A DNA stretch of 64,000 nt from Scylla paramamosain (GCF_035594125.1 NC_087172.1:20845930-20909929); one strand, 5' to 3'; counted from the stretch's first letter, positions 1 through 13,879 are shown. Program-made: numbers and translations. The notes: generated by a model from the letters alone, not told the origin.

Positions 1-929
1 AAGCAAAAGTACACTTATATTACAGTGCATAATGTTGTTAGGCCTTATGTGACCAGTGTGTTGTGTATTGTTAAGTGAGCTCTTAAGTGAACACTACCGT
101 ATTTTGCAGCATAGAAGATGCTGCATTGTCGAAGATGCACCATGTTTTTGGAAGGAGATTAAAAAAAAAGAAAAAAAAAGACGCAAGCAAAACTGTGGTC
201 TAATATACAATCATTGTCACATAAGAACACACTTGCTATTCATTATCTTCATTCAATAATGCTTATCAGCTTATATTTTGATTAAAGTTCACTTACTGTA
301 AATATTTATGGTATATAGATATAGAATTGTAGATGGTAATAGTTTATGTTGGTTAGTTGGTTAGTGAGGTGAAGTAAACAACTAGTGGTGTGCAATTGGT
401 CTAGTGGCCTGATGTTGGTGGGGAAAGCTAATACAGTGTTGCTGCTAGTCAACCATAATAGTAAGTTCGGGTAAATATAATACACAACTTTCCTTTTTTT
501 AAAAAGGTTTTATTTCCATTAAAAGAATTAAAAAAGTAAATAAAAACAACCGTAGACTTGTATGGGTTGACACTCACCAAAGAAGATGCAAGGTTATTTT
601 TGAGAATCTTTACCAGGTAAAAAAGTTTGCCTTTTATGCTGCAAAATAAGGTAAGTGTGTAGTTGTATAATGTTAAGTAAACTCTTAAGTGAGCAGTTAG
701 TGCATTGTGTACAGTGTGTAATAACAAAATATTCTGTAAATATCTATCTTGGGACTTGTAATGTTCAAACAAATATGGTGTAAATAATGATAAACCCATA
801 TGTTTATGTACATAGAAACCGGCCAAAGACGTGTATTGTCAGATAAACCAAACTTTTGGATAAACTGTCAGCCACCTCACCACATATAGTTTGGTTTATG
901 GAGGTTTTATTGGTTATATATGAGATGTA
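1..929. other. intronic/upstream sequence, nothing recognised
   Basis: This AT-rich stretch lies upstream of the first visible UBA2 exon, so it is probably UBA2 intron. I searched for UBA2 residues that should precede the 2904 exon and for transposon motifs, and found none. The open frames here are short and have no recognisable domain. Confidence 0.4.
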
Positions 930-1664
930 GTTGAGAAGTATTTGAAATTTAGCCACAGGACAGTTTTCAAAGTATTCACTTTTGGAGTCTTCACATTTCT
1001 GCTGCATTCCTGCCACTGATAGAGATTTCTGGAAAAAATTTTGGGGGGATGCTGTAGAGATGTGCCGTCATGCTTAATGTCCTCTGTTGACTGAAGTATT
1101 CTCCCTTTGAGTGTATTTTTGAGTTTTGGGAATAACCAAGTCACATGGAGCCAAATCTGGGGAGTAGCAAGCCTGATGAACAAGTGGTGTATTATGATGA
1201 GGAATGCTTGGATAATGTGGGCGGAATGAGCACCTGCTCACCTGCGTTGTCATGGTGAAGTTGCCAGTTCCTTGCTGCCCACAGGTTGGGTTGTATTCAC
1301 CGCACAGCTTTACAAAGGCAGTGAAGAACCCCCAAGTAGTATTCTTTGTTAATTGTTTGACCTTGTGCTGCATATTCATGGTGCACAATACCTCTGTAGT
1401 AAAAAAACAGGTCATCATCAGTTTAACACTGCTTAACCTGTAGTACCACTCCTTTATTTGTGTTTTTCCCATAGCATCATCTCCGAAGGTCTTCTGAATC
1501 CTCCTGATAGTCTCGGCTTGTGTATCACCAAGTTTTTGGCAGAATTTGATGCAGTATCTTTGCTCATTGCTATCGTGCAGGTCATCTTGACTCGAAAGGA
1601 AAAAATCGCACAGCACACTCCCCATGTCTGTACTCAATGTGTCACTGTGGGCAGCTTTCGCCAC
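930..1664 (-). pseudogene. decayed mariner (DD34D-type) transposase
   Basis: The minus strand encodes a mariner/SETMAR-like transposase relic. The N-terminal helix-turn-helix region is clear (NEQRYCIKFCQKLGDTQAET, then IKEWYYRL), as is the catalytic-region motif YSPDLAPCD near 1140-1170, which carries the third acidic residue. The segment holding the first catalytic Asp is deleted between the WYYRL and TTEVLCTMN parts. The HDNA motif with the second Asp survives only in a shifted frame. Similarity continues weakly past the ORF stop to about 930 (a KSEYFENC-like C-terminus). The copy cannot encode active enzyme. It sits in a probable UBA2 intron, antisense to the gene. Inverted terminal repeats were not found. 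Confidence 0.8.
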
Positions 1665-1768
1665 CTATAGACACAAAAATTTTTGTGCATGCTCATTAGG
1701 GACTTGTCCACCAAATACCCATGTGGATTTTTTTCTCATGCATTATTACTTTGTGCTAACAAATTCAC

Positions 1769-2903
<1,135 letters not shown>

Positions 2904-3016
2904 CCATGGCTGGTAACATCATCCCTGCCATTGCCACCACCAATGCTGTGATTGCTGGACTGATAGTATTGGAGGGACTGAAGGTGTTAGCTGGTGAATT
3001 TGGAGCAGCCCGAACT
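2904..3016 (+). CDS. UBA2: UBA2 exon: end of adenylation domain (partial gene)
   Basis: SUMO-activating enzyme subunit 2 is the E1 subunit that pairs with SAE1 to adenylate SUMO and pass it through a catalytic Cys to UBC9, mainly in the nucleus. This exon starts after a tctag acceptor with two bases of a split codon. It then encodes [18 protein letters not shown] followed by [19 protein letters not shown], the highly conserved end of the adenylation fold (human: a [24 protein letters not shown] segment). It ends in phase 0 at a gtaagt donor. The ATG here is an internal Met, not a start. Upstream exons, including the ATP-binding region and the catalytic Cys, are outside the window. The next exon joins in frame at 8936. 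Confidence 0.95.
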
Positions 3017-5740
3017 GTAAGTGTTTTTGTAGTGTGTTGGAATGTGTCATGTGGATGAAAGGTATTTAAGAGTCTGAAAAATAATTTATGAGCCTTGCCT
3101 GCATAACATGTTTCCACCTAGAGTGACCACTGAATAGGAATTATATTCCATGAGTGATGGAGAGTTGTAGATTGAAATTAGTCTCGAGCAGGAGAATTGG
3201 GTGCTCTTGAGGGCCAGCTCTGGTGATGACCAGCTGGTGACTTGGTGATGCATTCTTAACCTTTAACTGTCTAGGTTATCTTTGATGTGTCAAAGATCAT
3301 TGGTATTATTTTTCTTTCTTTGTGAGTGTATTAATAGTAAACTTTTTAAAATGACATTTCATTGAGTGGAAATACCACATTGCTGATGGATTCATCTAAT
3401 TGGGCATGGGAGAGAAAATCCTAAGGACATTATGATGTCTTAGGTTCACATTCAATATCCAAAACCATGGATGTACTCGTAACTGCTTTTTTTCCTTAGA
3501 AATAATTGTTTGATTAAAAATTGTCTAAATTTGTATTAAAACATGGGAGTAGGTTTAGCCTGGTCCCTCTGTCACTTGCTGTGGTGGGTCATCATCTCAC
3601 TTCACTGCTTCAGAGCAGGACAGCAGGACTGATGAACAGGTAATGGCAGTGCTGAGCAAGGTTGAGAGACATAAGGATAATTCACTGCTATATCTTCAAT
3701 TCGGCCATGACTTCATGCTCTCTATGACATCAAGGTCATGCATGCCAGATACCCTCGCCAGCAAGAATCTCATTCAAATCCAAGAATTTTCTCCCATTGT
3801 CTTGTACTCAAAGATTTACACATATAAAGTGTTGTGTTCTTTTAAGGAGTTAATAGTTATGCTATACATGTAGTTTTAATTTGACATGGTATTAATATTA
3901 GATAATATATAATATTATTTTACCAGAGAGACTAGCAATGCCGACCCTAGTCTTTATTAGATATAGTTACAAATATAGAAATATCCGATCATTGACTGAC
4001 TTTCTTGGTGAATCTTCATTATTGTCCCTAGGGCACAACATATGCATTTCATGTCACTCACCCATCCTTTGCCTCACATTGAACATTTCCCCATCAGTCT
4101 ACCTAACTTTTCTTCTCATGTTATTACACTTCTGTACCTTTTTTAGTTCCAAATAACTAACCTTAGGACTTGGTATTAGTCCTCATTAATAATTATAATA
4201 ATTTAAACACAGGTGTAACCTGTTTTTACTTCTTTGAAAAAGAACAGTTCTTCCAGGTTAACAGGAATATACTGTAGCCCTGCATATTCAGTATTGTATG
4301 GTGCAGGCATTTTGCTATGTGGGGAAATCATTTCATTTCATTTTTTTTTTTTAGGTTATTGTTTTTACTTTGTCAGCATGAAATGTATTCATGTATTCAT
4401 AAAATATATTCATGCAATAAAAAATGGGTTCAGATGTCTTAATAGAAGAAAATGAGAAGGGTAACTCAAGCTTCTCTTTTGCTCCTATTTCTTGTAGCTG
4501 TTAGATGCTTGTGTAAGTTTGCTGTGGGGATGAGGGTATTAGTAATAATTAATGATTATGGGTAGTAGTATGTGTACTAACAAATTAAGCATCATACTTC
4601 ATTTTTGGCATTTCCTTTTTCACTGGATCCATTGTTGGACCTAAAACTGAGCAGGTTTGATAATAAATAGAAAAAAAAACATACTGGAATGGCTTCCCTG
4701 TGTTTGGAATTGATGCCATCTATTTATGTAGCAAGTAGCTTCTTATTTATGCAGCAAGTAGCTTCTTCTTCTGACTTGTTTTACTTTATAATGTTTCTTA
4801 GGTCATCCATTCCTTGCTTCTGTTATTTTTGTACTGCTTCTGTTTTACTATTACACTGCTTCCTTTTTTTTTTTTAACTCTGTGTTAAGAAAGCTTTCAA
4901 TACATTTTAACACCTTTCCATCAAGCAGTAGCAGCGGCAGGTTAGGGCGGTAACCCGGGAGATTTGAAATTACTGGCTGAAGATATCTCCAAAAGTCTTA
5001 ATTTTTTTTTTTTTTTTTTTTTTTTTTTCAACCCTTAAAGGACAGGGAAGTTGGCACAAGTCATTGTCTCAGGATAAGGGTTTTTAAGAAGAAGGTGATT
5101 TAATTTCCCACAATCATATTTCCTAATATACTTAATATAGAACTTTAATACCAAAAGAAAAAGAAGCAACAATCTTTCTTCTTTACAGCAGTGTTGTTGC
5201 CAAAATTCTAGGTGTTGTAGTTTAGCTATTAAGAGAGAAATTGAACAACAATATCTGATCTCCCTGGAAAACCCAGTGTGTTCATTTTGACTAGTTATGA
5301 CTGCAGCTACAGCTGACACATGTGCAGGTTTGTCCTCTTTACTGTTCACTGGTGCTGCCCTGTCTTCATCCTTAAACATTCTTATTTTGTTATAATGTAT
5401 TTCCATGCATTTTTTTGTGTTAAAATGAGAAAAAAACATTATATTATAATTTTTTTTTGTGGGGGATTGAAGAACAGAAAAAAAAAAGCTCCTCTGCTTT
5501 TCACTACATACTAATGATGATCCAGTTATTTTCCTTACATTTTGGTTGGAGATATGAAAATAATAGAAAAAACAATGAACACAATAGGCTTGATAACATT
5601 GCATCCTGTTATAATTGCCATATGATTACAATAATTATATCACTTATTGTACACTAGTATAGTAATGTCTTTAATATAGTACATTACTCTTCACTGTTCA
5701 TACTAATATATATTTTTAGAGAAAGTTACTGAAGCAAGTG
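3017..5740. other. UBA2 intron 5' part, no feature recognised
   Basis: Intronic AT-rich sequence with homopolymer runs (poly-T at about 5000-5028). The ORF-like stretches at 3643-3873, 4689-4877 and 5035-5604 have no domain or typical codon pattern. No terminal repeats or SINE boxes were seen. Confidence 0.4.
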
Positions 5741-5846
5741 GACGCATGTGGCTTCCTTCCCTTCATGCATTGGGACGAGTTGAATAACCTTCCATCAATT
5801 ATTGGGGTTTTAGGTGTAATGAAACTAGGCTGGTGTAACCCAGGAA

Positions 5847-5925
5847 GTTTGTAAGTGTTGCCAGTTTATGCTTACAACAATGCAGATTTGTAAGTGTTGC
5901 CAGTTCATGCTCAGAACAATCATCA
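5847..5925. repeat. two-copy tandem repeat, about 39 bp
   Basis: The segment starting tttgtaagtgttgccagtt occurs twice in a row with a period of about 39-40 bp (5848 and 5887) and a few substitutions. It lies within the UBA2 intron. The surrounding 5741-6230 sequence holds nothing else I recognise. Confidence 0.75.
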
Positions 5926-6229
5926 CCCTCCTGTATTTGATTGAAGGCAGAAAAATGCCCTCATGCACATATGCTTCATCCACCCTTTCTGTAAGCCATG
6001 CACTGGTGCATCACCCTCCAGTTAGGGGTTGAATATTTGATAACACAATGATTGTGGTAATGCATGTCAGTAAAATAAGGTCTACAATTTGCCTGGAAGG
6101 AAAAACATAGACTTAATGGAGGTTTCAAATATTTGATAAATAATAGATTATAAAGCTACTGATGATGTGTTATGTACACTTATAATGGCAATTGATGATT
6201 GTGCTTGCTCTAGTTGAGGTATCAGCCCC

Positions 6230-7006
6230 ATAGACCCTTTCATACATGAGTTTGAGCAAAGATAATAGAGGGGTGTGGAGCACAAGGTACACTTCTGCAC
6301 AGATCAACTCTTGAACACAACACCGGCCTCAGTACCCCCACACAGCTGGACACTCCAGAACAACAGAACGCTCAGTCTTCATAGCAACATCCCTTAACGA
6401 GACCGAACAGAAAGGTTCATATGGAGTTTACAACAAGGAGCACAAAACTAAAGACACATCCCAGGCAGAAACTAGTGATGAGCGAGATGGGACAAATTTA
6501 GCTAATCCCTTGAAAAGGGCTGAAAAATCCCTATCATTGGAAATATCCAAACCAGCCTGCCATAAAATAGGGGCCAATGCTGACTGATAGCCCCTAATGG
6601 AAGGCAAGGGCAAGTGTTTCCTATCCCAAAGAAAAAGAATAAAGTCTACCAAGTCTGTCACAGAGGTAGAGCACAGATCACAACCCATCAACTCACCTCT
6701 TTGCCTGATACACCACAGATGACCATCTGACTGGTCGAGACATAAATCTAGCAGCCTTCCACAAAGTGCTTCTTGCTCTAAAGAGATGCTGGAGTCTCCA
6801 GGCATGAAGATGGAGCACCTATGGATACTTGTGAAATAGATGGTAATGAGACTGACAGAGCAGGGAGACCCATAGAGGCAGTACTCAAGGACTGTCCACC
6901 AGCAGACTGAGCAGCAGAAGAAACCAACTTGTGATGTGATGTGATGTGATGAGCTAGTAGTGGAGCCTACACATGAAAGCAGATGACTGCAGTGCTTTGG
7001 TGCCAT
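6230..7006 (-). pseudogene. DIRS-type retroelement tyrosine recombinase fragment
   Basis: The minus-strand frame encodes a phage-integrase-like N-terminal core-binding domain typical of DIRS-group tyrosine recombinase retroelements. Key segments are DLVDFILFLWDRKHLPLPSI, then RGYQSALAPILWQAGLDISN, LFKGLAKFVPSRS and WDVSLVLCSLL. After a stop, the same frame continues with TPYEP...SVSLRDVAMKT, which matches the region that follows in these proteins. The catalytic R...HxxR...Y half is not visible, so this is a truncated, stop-containing relic inside a UBA2 intron. The family call rests on recognised motif order; no search was run. Confidence 0.7.
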
Positions 7007-7019
7007 TTATAAACTTGCC

Positions 7020-7560
7020 ATTTGGACATAGCTGGGTGCGCTAATGAAAAAAAAATGATCATGATAACTGATAAATTGATAACGATAACCTTATTGGCGA
7101 TAACTGGTAATGGATAACTGGCGATAAATTTATCACCCAATAAAGTGATAACTGATAAATCGACAAATCCAAAATTCTGATACTAGTGATAATGATATTG
7201 ATATTTTAAATAAAAAAATGACACATCCAAATCTTTATTTTCATCAATCTCAGAAAACCTAGAAAAATCTTTGAAAAGACTTCAAATTCAATGTTTATCC
7301 TGTTTCTTCACTAGTGAAAAGTACTGTATTCATTAAAATAACTACATTTGATTTTGAAAAAAATTAAAACTTCAACATGCTCATGTTCTCGAAATTAAAA
7401 TTATTGATCATTTTAGTTTGGAACCAAAAGTATTGGCAATACTAATGAATTGATAATGCAGGAAAAATAATTATCAAATAACTGATAACCCAATATCGTT
7501 ATCATAGTAAATTATCATGATAATTTATTGCGATAATGCCCACCTATGCATTTGGATATA
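7020..7560. mobile_element. possible non-autonomous element rich in GATAA motifs
   Basis: A distinct AT-rich block packed with gataac/gataaat motifs on both strands. Its edges resemble a short inverted repeat: tagctgggtgcgctaatg on the left, and taggtgggcattatcgcaat as the reverse complement of the right edge. This looks like an old MITE, perhaps hAT-like. The ends match only partly and target duplications are uncertain. Confidence 0.45.
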
Positions 7561-7805
7561 TGTCAATGGCTTTCGGAATGGGATTATTATGCAAAGTGCC
7601 GAAACATTGGGTTTTCCAAAATGTTGGATGCTGAAAGAAAGGACTTTTCTGTATTAAGTAAGCATGTTATGTTACCAATGTTGTAAAATACAACTCTTCT
7701 AAGTTCATAAAGACGGTAAACACACATATAAGAAAAGAAAGGACGTTCAAACCAGGAGGCATGAGTGGTGGATGCAGTGATAGCTGCTCATCTTTTATAA
7801 TAAAA

Positions 7806-7836
7806 CACAGTCTGTCTGTCTGTCTGTCTGTCTGTG
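7806..7836. repeat. (TCTG)n microsatellite
   Basis: About seven tctg units, followed by a tgcatgggtgtgtccacttt segment that reads like the edge of an interspersed repeat I could not classify. Confidence 0.85.
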
Positions 7837-7859
7837 CATGGGTGTGTCCACTTTTCATG

Positions 7860-8935
7860 GAAAACCATTGAACTGTTTGTGATGAAATTTAGTAGAGGGG
7901 TTCCTCATGATCCTGTGAGTGACATAGGCTGCCTTAACTACTTCCAACCCAAAACTGTTATAATATTCAGGCAAATCTGTCACTGTAACTTGATTCTTGA
8001 TGGTGGTGCCAGGTATGCTGTAATCCATTTTTGGATGGGGGTGCCAAGCATTCATTGTTAGCTTGGATTTTTGATGGTTGGGAGGGTTATAAATGGAATA
8101 TTCATTGTCAGCTTGGAGTTGAATCCCATCAACCTACCAAGTCCTTCAGTATGTGGTCAAATTTTCTGTGATGTAGAGGTATCCAACAAATTCATCTTTC
8201 AGGTAGGTTCTGAGGCATGTGGTCACACCATGAATATTGTATACCCGGAAGCTCTTCACTAATAAAGTTATGAAATAAAGAAAACTGTTTGTTTCTTCAA
8301 GTCCAGTTAGAGGGGAAAGTATTAACTTTTGTAACTCTTAAAAATGCTGAGATAACAGCTTCCCCAAAAAATCAATAAATTGTATGTCCTAAAGAGTTCA
8401 TTCAGGGAAAACATTCTTAATGGCTACCGACGGAGGACATGTACAACAGTAAACAAACGTATATTTTCTGCTCATTATAAAATAAACTTTGTTTGGTTAA
8501 TAGCTTTGTTGAATAAATGACTGACTTAGGGTGATAAACTATGCTTTGGAGAGAAAAATTTCATCCTGGTAATGTCAGGTAATTCTGCTAGTGTTCCCAT
8601 AAAGTGTGGTGGTTGAGATGAGTTTCATTTGTATTTTCTTGTAAAATGCTAGAGTAACTGTTCTCAGAGTAATTATTGTCAAGTGAATAGTTTATTACTT
8701 TGAGTTAGTATGGTTGCCTGTGCAAATTAAGATAAAGTTTCCAACTGCAATGTTAGTAAAGACATACATGATACTTGTGCCTTTACCCATAACTTAATCC
8801 ACATTTTACTCTAACTTTTAATACCATATAGAGACCCTGATTCTAAAACCTTAATGTTTTGTAATGTTGGCTAACTTTCACTGGATAGACTGATTAAACT
8901 TAAGACATCCCTAAAATTAATTACTTAATCTGCAG
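7860..8935. other. UBA2 intron 3' part
   Basis: Intronic sequence up to the cag acceptor at 8933-8935. ORFs at 7834-8061 and 8071-8262 lack known domains and are probably chance frames or unclassified repeat. Confidence 0.4.
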
Positions 8936-9211
8936 ACGTACCTGAACCGACGACCAAATCCCCGTCGGCGGCTGCTGGTGCCATGTGCACTGGATCCACC
9001 GCGGCCCCAATGTCTTGTGTGTGCTCCACGACCCCGATTAGCCTTAAAGCTGCCTGTGGCTCTTACCTCAGTGGGAGCTCTAAAAGACAAAGTGCTGCGG
9101 GGTGCCTTAGCCATGGCAGCCCCAGATGTTGAGGTGGTAGATGGCAAGGGCACCATCCTGATATCATCTGAAGAAGGAGAGACCCAAGAGAATAATGGGA
9201 AGATGTTGAAG
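8936..9211 (+). CDS. UBA2: UBA2 exon: zinc-binding Cys pair and ubiquitin-like domain
   Basis: This exon of 92 codons in phase 0 starts TYLNRRPNPRRRLLVPCALD after a tgcag acceptor and ends at AAG|gtgagt. The CLVC pair (9031-9042) corresponds to the second half of the zinc site of UBA2. The rest is the start of the ubiquitin-fold domain that binds UBC9, including the hallmark DGKGTILISSEEGETQENN. Length and order match the vertebrate protein without gaps (human: NPRKKLLVPCALDPP, then GKGTILISSEEGETEANN). The exon is markedly more GC-rich than its AT-rich introns. The apparent ATG start at 8978 is internal. Confidence 0.97.
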
Positions 9212-9489
9212 GTGAGTGGTAACATTGTATGAGAATGGGAAAAAAAACAGGTAGTGTTAATGAAGTTTGAGTACTGTATTTTCTGTCACATAAAGTGCAC
9301 TTCAAAAAAAAAAAAAAAAATCCAGCATCATGTACCACAATGCTTAGGTTTTGATGGAGCTAGGTGTTATTGTTACTGGTACAAAACTAACATCCAAAAT
9401 ATCTTTGTTTGCCAGTAGTTCCCAGATGACCCTAAAATAAAATGTATATGTTTATAAATATTTTTATAATGATTACAAAAATTATAATA
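9212..9489. other. UBA2 intron with partial TIR of a TA-flanked element at 9274
   Basis: From 9274 the sequence ctgtattttctgtcacataa, preceded by TA, resembles the terminal repeat of the elements ending at 17995 and spanning 31088-31882. A poly-A run follows at 9306-9320. No matching far end was found, so this is a solo or broken terminus. Confidence 0.4.
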
Positions 9490-9960
9490 CAGTAAAATCC
9501 CTCTTATCCGGCATCAACGGGACCGCCGACATGCCGGATACTTGAATATTGCCGGATACTTGAATAGAAGTGAAATTATGTCCACAATCACCACCCTACA
9601 CTCACGCATCTTACCATAACAAAGATCAGCTGATCTTAATCAGCAGCTGATCTGATCAGCTGCTTAAGTGTAAGCACAACACGCTTCCTATTTTCTACAA
9701 CTTTAGGCATGATGAAGGCGTCAGGCGATAAACAGTGCACACGCGGGACTGAGTCACTGAGTAAACACAGTGCAGTGGGCCTTGGGTGGCGCGAAGCAGT
9801 GCGCTCTGGTGGCGAGGGGACAAAGTATGCCTCGCGCGGGAATTTTAATCGATTTTATGAGTACACATTGATTTTTTATTGATTTTAAGGCTCGGGAAAA
9901 AATGTGCCGGATACTTGAAGCTGCTGGATACTCGAATGCCGGATGAGAGGGATTTTACTG
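9490..9960. mobile_element. pogo/Tigger-like MITE with intact TIRs
   Basis: A 471 bp element bounded by near-perfect inverted repeats. The left end is cagtaaaatccctcttatcc followed by ggcat. The reverse complement of the right end differs at one of 25 bases. Both sides are flanked by TA, the target duplication expected for Tc1/mariner/pogo-group elements. The subterminal phrase gccggatacttgaat is repeated. It has no coding capacity and would depend on a transposase supplied in trans. Confidence 0.92.
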
Positions 9961-10430
9961 TAATGCGAAAAGTCAGTTAGATTATTATCTTGATGTTGAT
10001 ACGATATATCTAGCTACAAACGGAGAGAATAAGAGAGATAATTCATCCTTGTTCCAATGCATGGTTAAACATAAAGATAAGCCAGTTTCGTACACTCCTT
10101 AGATATGGAGTCACATTTCTGGAACTTTTGGGGCACAATGGAATAATATTTCTTTGGAGATGTGGGGAGAATGGTGAGGGTAGATAGGAAAGACAAGATG
10201 GAGCTGCGAGCACTTGAGCTGTAGCCAGAGCTGTATCCAGCATAATGAACATGTGCAGGCCACCATGCTTGTCGAGTAGGGGTTGATATATTGTTTTTCT
10301 GTCTCTACTCCTTGCTGAGCAAATGAATATGACAATAATGCCATTGCAAAGGAGAAGGATAGGCACTCCTGGTATGTCTTTCTTGATTCTAGGACAAGTA
10401 TTAAGGATGGTATGACTAAGAATATGAGTA

Positions 10431-10620
10431 CAGTGGTACCCTGACTTACAAGTGCCCTGATTTACAAATTTTTTGAAATACGAGCTGTCTTGGACAATTT
10501 TTTTGCTTTGAGTTGCAAGCCAAAATCCAAGACACGAGTGAGCTTCAAGCTTCACATACGCAGCCACTTGTTGGCACTTGGCACAGCAAACGCCACAACA
10601 ATTGCCCAGCATTCCTCGTC
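10431..10620 (+). mobile_element. left end of a second pogo/Tigger-like element (truncated)
   Basis: After a TA, the sequence cagtggtaccctgacttaca, followed by tacaa...atacgagctgtctt, has the style of Tigger-like termini in invertebrates. No complementary right end was seen before the GA microsatellite at 10709, so the element is truncated or disrupted. Confidence 0.45.
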
Positions 10621-10704
10621 TCACTCGTTCACTTCATGAATTTTATACATTTGTTATTCATAAATACATTTTTCTTGCAGTAAACACTCTATATAATGAA
10701 CATA

Positions 10705-10708
<4 letters not shown>

Positions 10709-10784
<76 letters not shown>
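10709..10784. repeat. (GA)n microsatellite
   Basis: A 76 bp pure GA tract. Together with the 116 bp TC tract beginning 55 bp later it forms a large inverted repeat. Confidence 0.98.
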
Positions 10785-10787
<3 letters not shown>

Positions 10788-10837
10788 ATTTTGGCTGTGT
10801 GATGACCAGTGGATGACCTTGACAGTGGCCAGTGGTG

Positions 10838-10957
<120 letters not shown>

Positions 10958-10994
10958 GAGTTAACACATGCACACACATTATGTGAGGCAATAT

Positions 10995-13740
10995 GGAAAA
11001 ATGAATGGGAAACTCCTGACATTGTTAATTATAAATATGATTTATGAATGAAAAATAGAAGTGACATGGGAAGAGATGGAGTGATCATTCTGACTAAAAA
11101 ATGTGTTGCAGTGGAGAGTGTAATAAAAAGTGCAGACAAGTCTGAAATTTTACAAGTGATGATTAGAAGTGGAAATGGAAGGATAATGAATTATGTAGGA
11201 AAGTATGTGCCACCTATGACCAATGCTTGATGAAAAGAACATGAAGAGATGCTGGTAGATGTGTTAAAAGGTCTTGAAAAGATAGTGATGAAAAGTAGGG
11301 ATATAGTTATTGTTGGTGATTTTGATTGTAAGGAAATAAATTGGGATACATTGACAACTACTGAAAGCAAGAACTCATGGAGTAATAGACTATTAAACTA
11401 GGTGGTGGAAAACTCGATGACTTAATGGGTTGATTGTGATACCAGATTTAATGGAAGAGATAAATCATCAAGACTTGAATTAGTGTTTACCAAGGACATG
11501 AAAATTACTGAAACTATACACTATTATAGCCCTCTATGTAAAAGTGATCAAGTGTTGATGGAGTTTAATATGAAAAGTTAAAATGTAATAGTTAATGAAA
11601 ATTATAAGGTAAGATTTAAATATAGTAAAGCTGACTTTAAAAAATTAAGAAAGTACTTTGTTGCCGTGGACTGGAAGGACTTTGAACATGCAGAAGGTGT
11701 TCAGGAAAAATGGGATGAATTTATAAGAATATATAATACAGCTGTGGAGAAATTTGTAGCTAGAGGAGGAGCAAAATGTAGTAAGGGTAAGGAATGGTTC
11801 AATACAAAATGCAAAAAGGCTAGAAATTGTAAGTTAAATACTTGGAATAGATGGAAGAAGAGGAAAACTGAGAGCAGACGGTAGGAATATATTGATGCTA
11901 GAAACTAGTATGTTGAGATAATAAGAATGGAGAGAAGAAACTATAAGAGAGATATAATAGAAAAGTGTATAAATGAATCTAAACTATTCTTTAGGCATAT
12001 TAATGGGAAGATGAAGAAGAGAGAAGGTGTATCAAGATTGAAAGTTGAAGAAAAAGTCTATGAGGATGCACAGGACATGGCGGAGGTTATGAACAAAAGT
12101 TTCAGATCAGTATTTACTGTGGAAGGGGAGTTTGATGCTGGAAGGGATAATTTGGTGAGGAATATACTAAGTACAGTCCCAGTCAGTTATAAGGAAATAC
12201 TTAAGATGATGGAAGAACTTGATGGGGTAAATGAAGATGAATAATGAAGTGAATAAGATGGGGTAAATAAAGCATGTGGTCCAGATGGAGTATCAAACTG
12301 GATATTGAAAGAATGTAGAGAACAACTGCCTAATAAAATTCACTGTAAGGTGGTGACATCATTGTTGCAGGGAAGAGTACCAAAAGATTGGAAGAGAGCA
12401 AATATTACACCAATATTCAGAGGAGGAAATAAGGAAAATCCACTAAATTATAGACCAGTATCATTGACTAGTGTTGCAGGAAAACTATATGAAGAAGCAA
12501 TAAAGGAAAGATGGATGGAACACTTGGAAAGAGATAAAGTTTTGGTGAATTGTCAGTTTGGATTTAGAAGGGAAAGGTCATGCTCCATGAACTTGTCCTT
12601 TTTTTCAAGGGTAGTCGATATTGTGCAAGAGAGAGACGGATGGGTGGATGGTGTCTACTTAGACTTGAAGAAGGCTTTTGACAAAGTACCACACCAAAGA
12701 TTGCTATGGAAGATAAAAAATTATGGAAGAATTGGAAGAAGACTGCTGGAGTGGGTGGAAAAATATCTGGATGATAGAGAGATGAGAACTGTAATATAAG
12801 ACCAAAATTCATCTTTGGTGAAAGTAACTAGTGGTGCCCCACAGGGGTCATTGTTGGGAGCGATAATGTTTGTAATATATGTGAATGACATGAATGAAGA
12901 AATAGATAGTCCTATGAACTTACTTGCAGATGATGCTAAGCTGATGAGAAGGGTAGAAAATGTAAATGACTATATGGTACTGCAAGATGATTTAAATAAG
13001 ATGGGGTAAATATTGGCAAATGGAATTCAGTTTAAGTAAATGTAAAGTAATGGAGTCTGGCAAGAGTAAAAAAAAGAATACAATATCACTATGAGATATA
13101 TGGTGTGAAGTTAAAGAAATCAAAAGAAGAAATGGATTTGGGAGTAAGTTATTGAAAATTTAACTCTGTACAGACACACTGATAAAATTACTGGAGAGAT
13201 GATGAATTTGTTAAAAAGAGTGAGAATGGCATTCTCATATTTGGATGAAGGAATGATAAAAAGTTGTTGATTTCCATGATTAGACCAAGATTGGAATATG
13301 TGGCAGTGGTGTGGTCTCCTCATGCAAGGAGGAATATTATAAAATTGGAAAGAGTACAAAGAGCAGTCACTGAGATGGTTCTGGAGTTGATTAAGTCGAC
13401 CTATGAAGAGAGATTAAGAATGTTGGAGATTCCTGCCCTTGAAAATAGGAGAGAAAGGAGATTTAATAAACATCAGTAGAATGATAATGGTATGGAAAAT
13501 TTGGACAAAGAATGTTCTGTAAATTTAGACACAGAGTACAAGGGGACACAGTAAGAAGCTGAAGAAAGTTAACTATAGAAGAGACAGCAAGAAGTATAGT
13601 TTTCTTCACAGAAGTGTGAACAAATGGAATTAACTCAGTAAAGACGTTGTGAATGCTGAAACTGTTCATGCTTTTAAGACCAAACTGGATAGATATAGAG
13701 ATGGGATATTATGAGATTACTCCCCTCCCGTAAACCACAA
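10995..13740 (+). mobile_element. LINE family B (CR1-like), copy 1, 5'-truncated
   Basis: A non-LTR retrotransposon with decayed endonuclease and reverse transcriptase. Endonuclease: GRDGVIILTKK, IVGDFDCKEINW at about 11310, and KSDQVLMEF at about 11533, where the usual catalytic SDH has become SDQ. Reverse transcriptase: PKDWKRANITPIF, LNYRPVSLTSVAGKLYE, QFGFRRERSC, YLDLKKAFDKVPH, GAPQGSLLGAIMFVIYVND, and an intact LLADDAK active site at about 12920. C-terminal region: MIRPRLEYVAVVWSPHA. Several stops and frameshifts separate these blocks. The 3' end runs into a short CA-rich tail near 13740. A-rich codon use contrasts with UBA2 exons. It lies in the UBA2 intron, in the sense orientation. 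Confidence 0.9.
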
Positions 13741-13879
13741 CACACACACACCACACGCACAAGATGGTGAATGGAGATGACAACAAATGTTGCTCTTAAT
13801 ATCCAGCTGTCTACATCACTGAGAGCTGTCCCTGATGATGAATACTGAGGTGGGAGTTACACTAGTTTTGCTTGCTGCT

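Noticed and set aside
5035..5604. 189-codon minus-strand ORF as a gene
   Set aside because: Low-complexity AT-rich intronic sequence with no domain or start context, antisense to UBA2.
8978..9232. Independent gene starting at the ATG 8978
   Set aside because: The ATG is an internal Met of the UBA2 exon, with conserved sequence upstream of it back to the acceptor at 8935.
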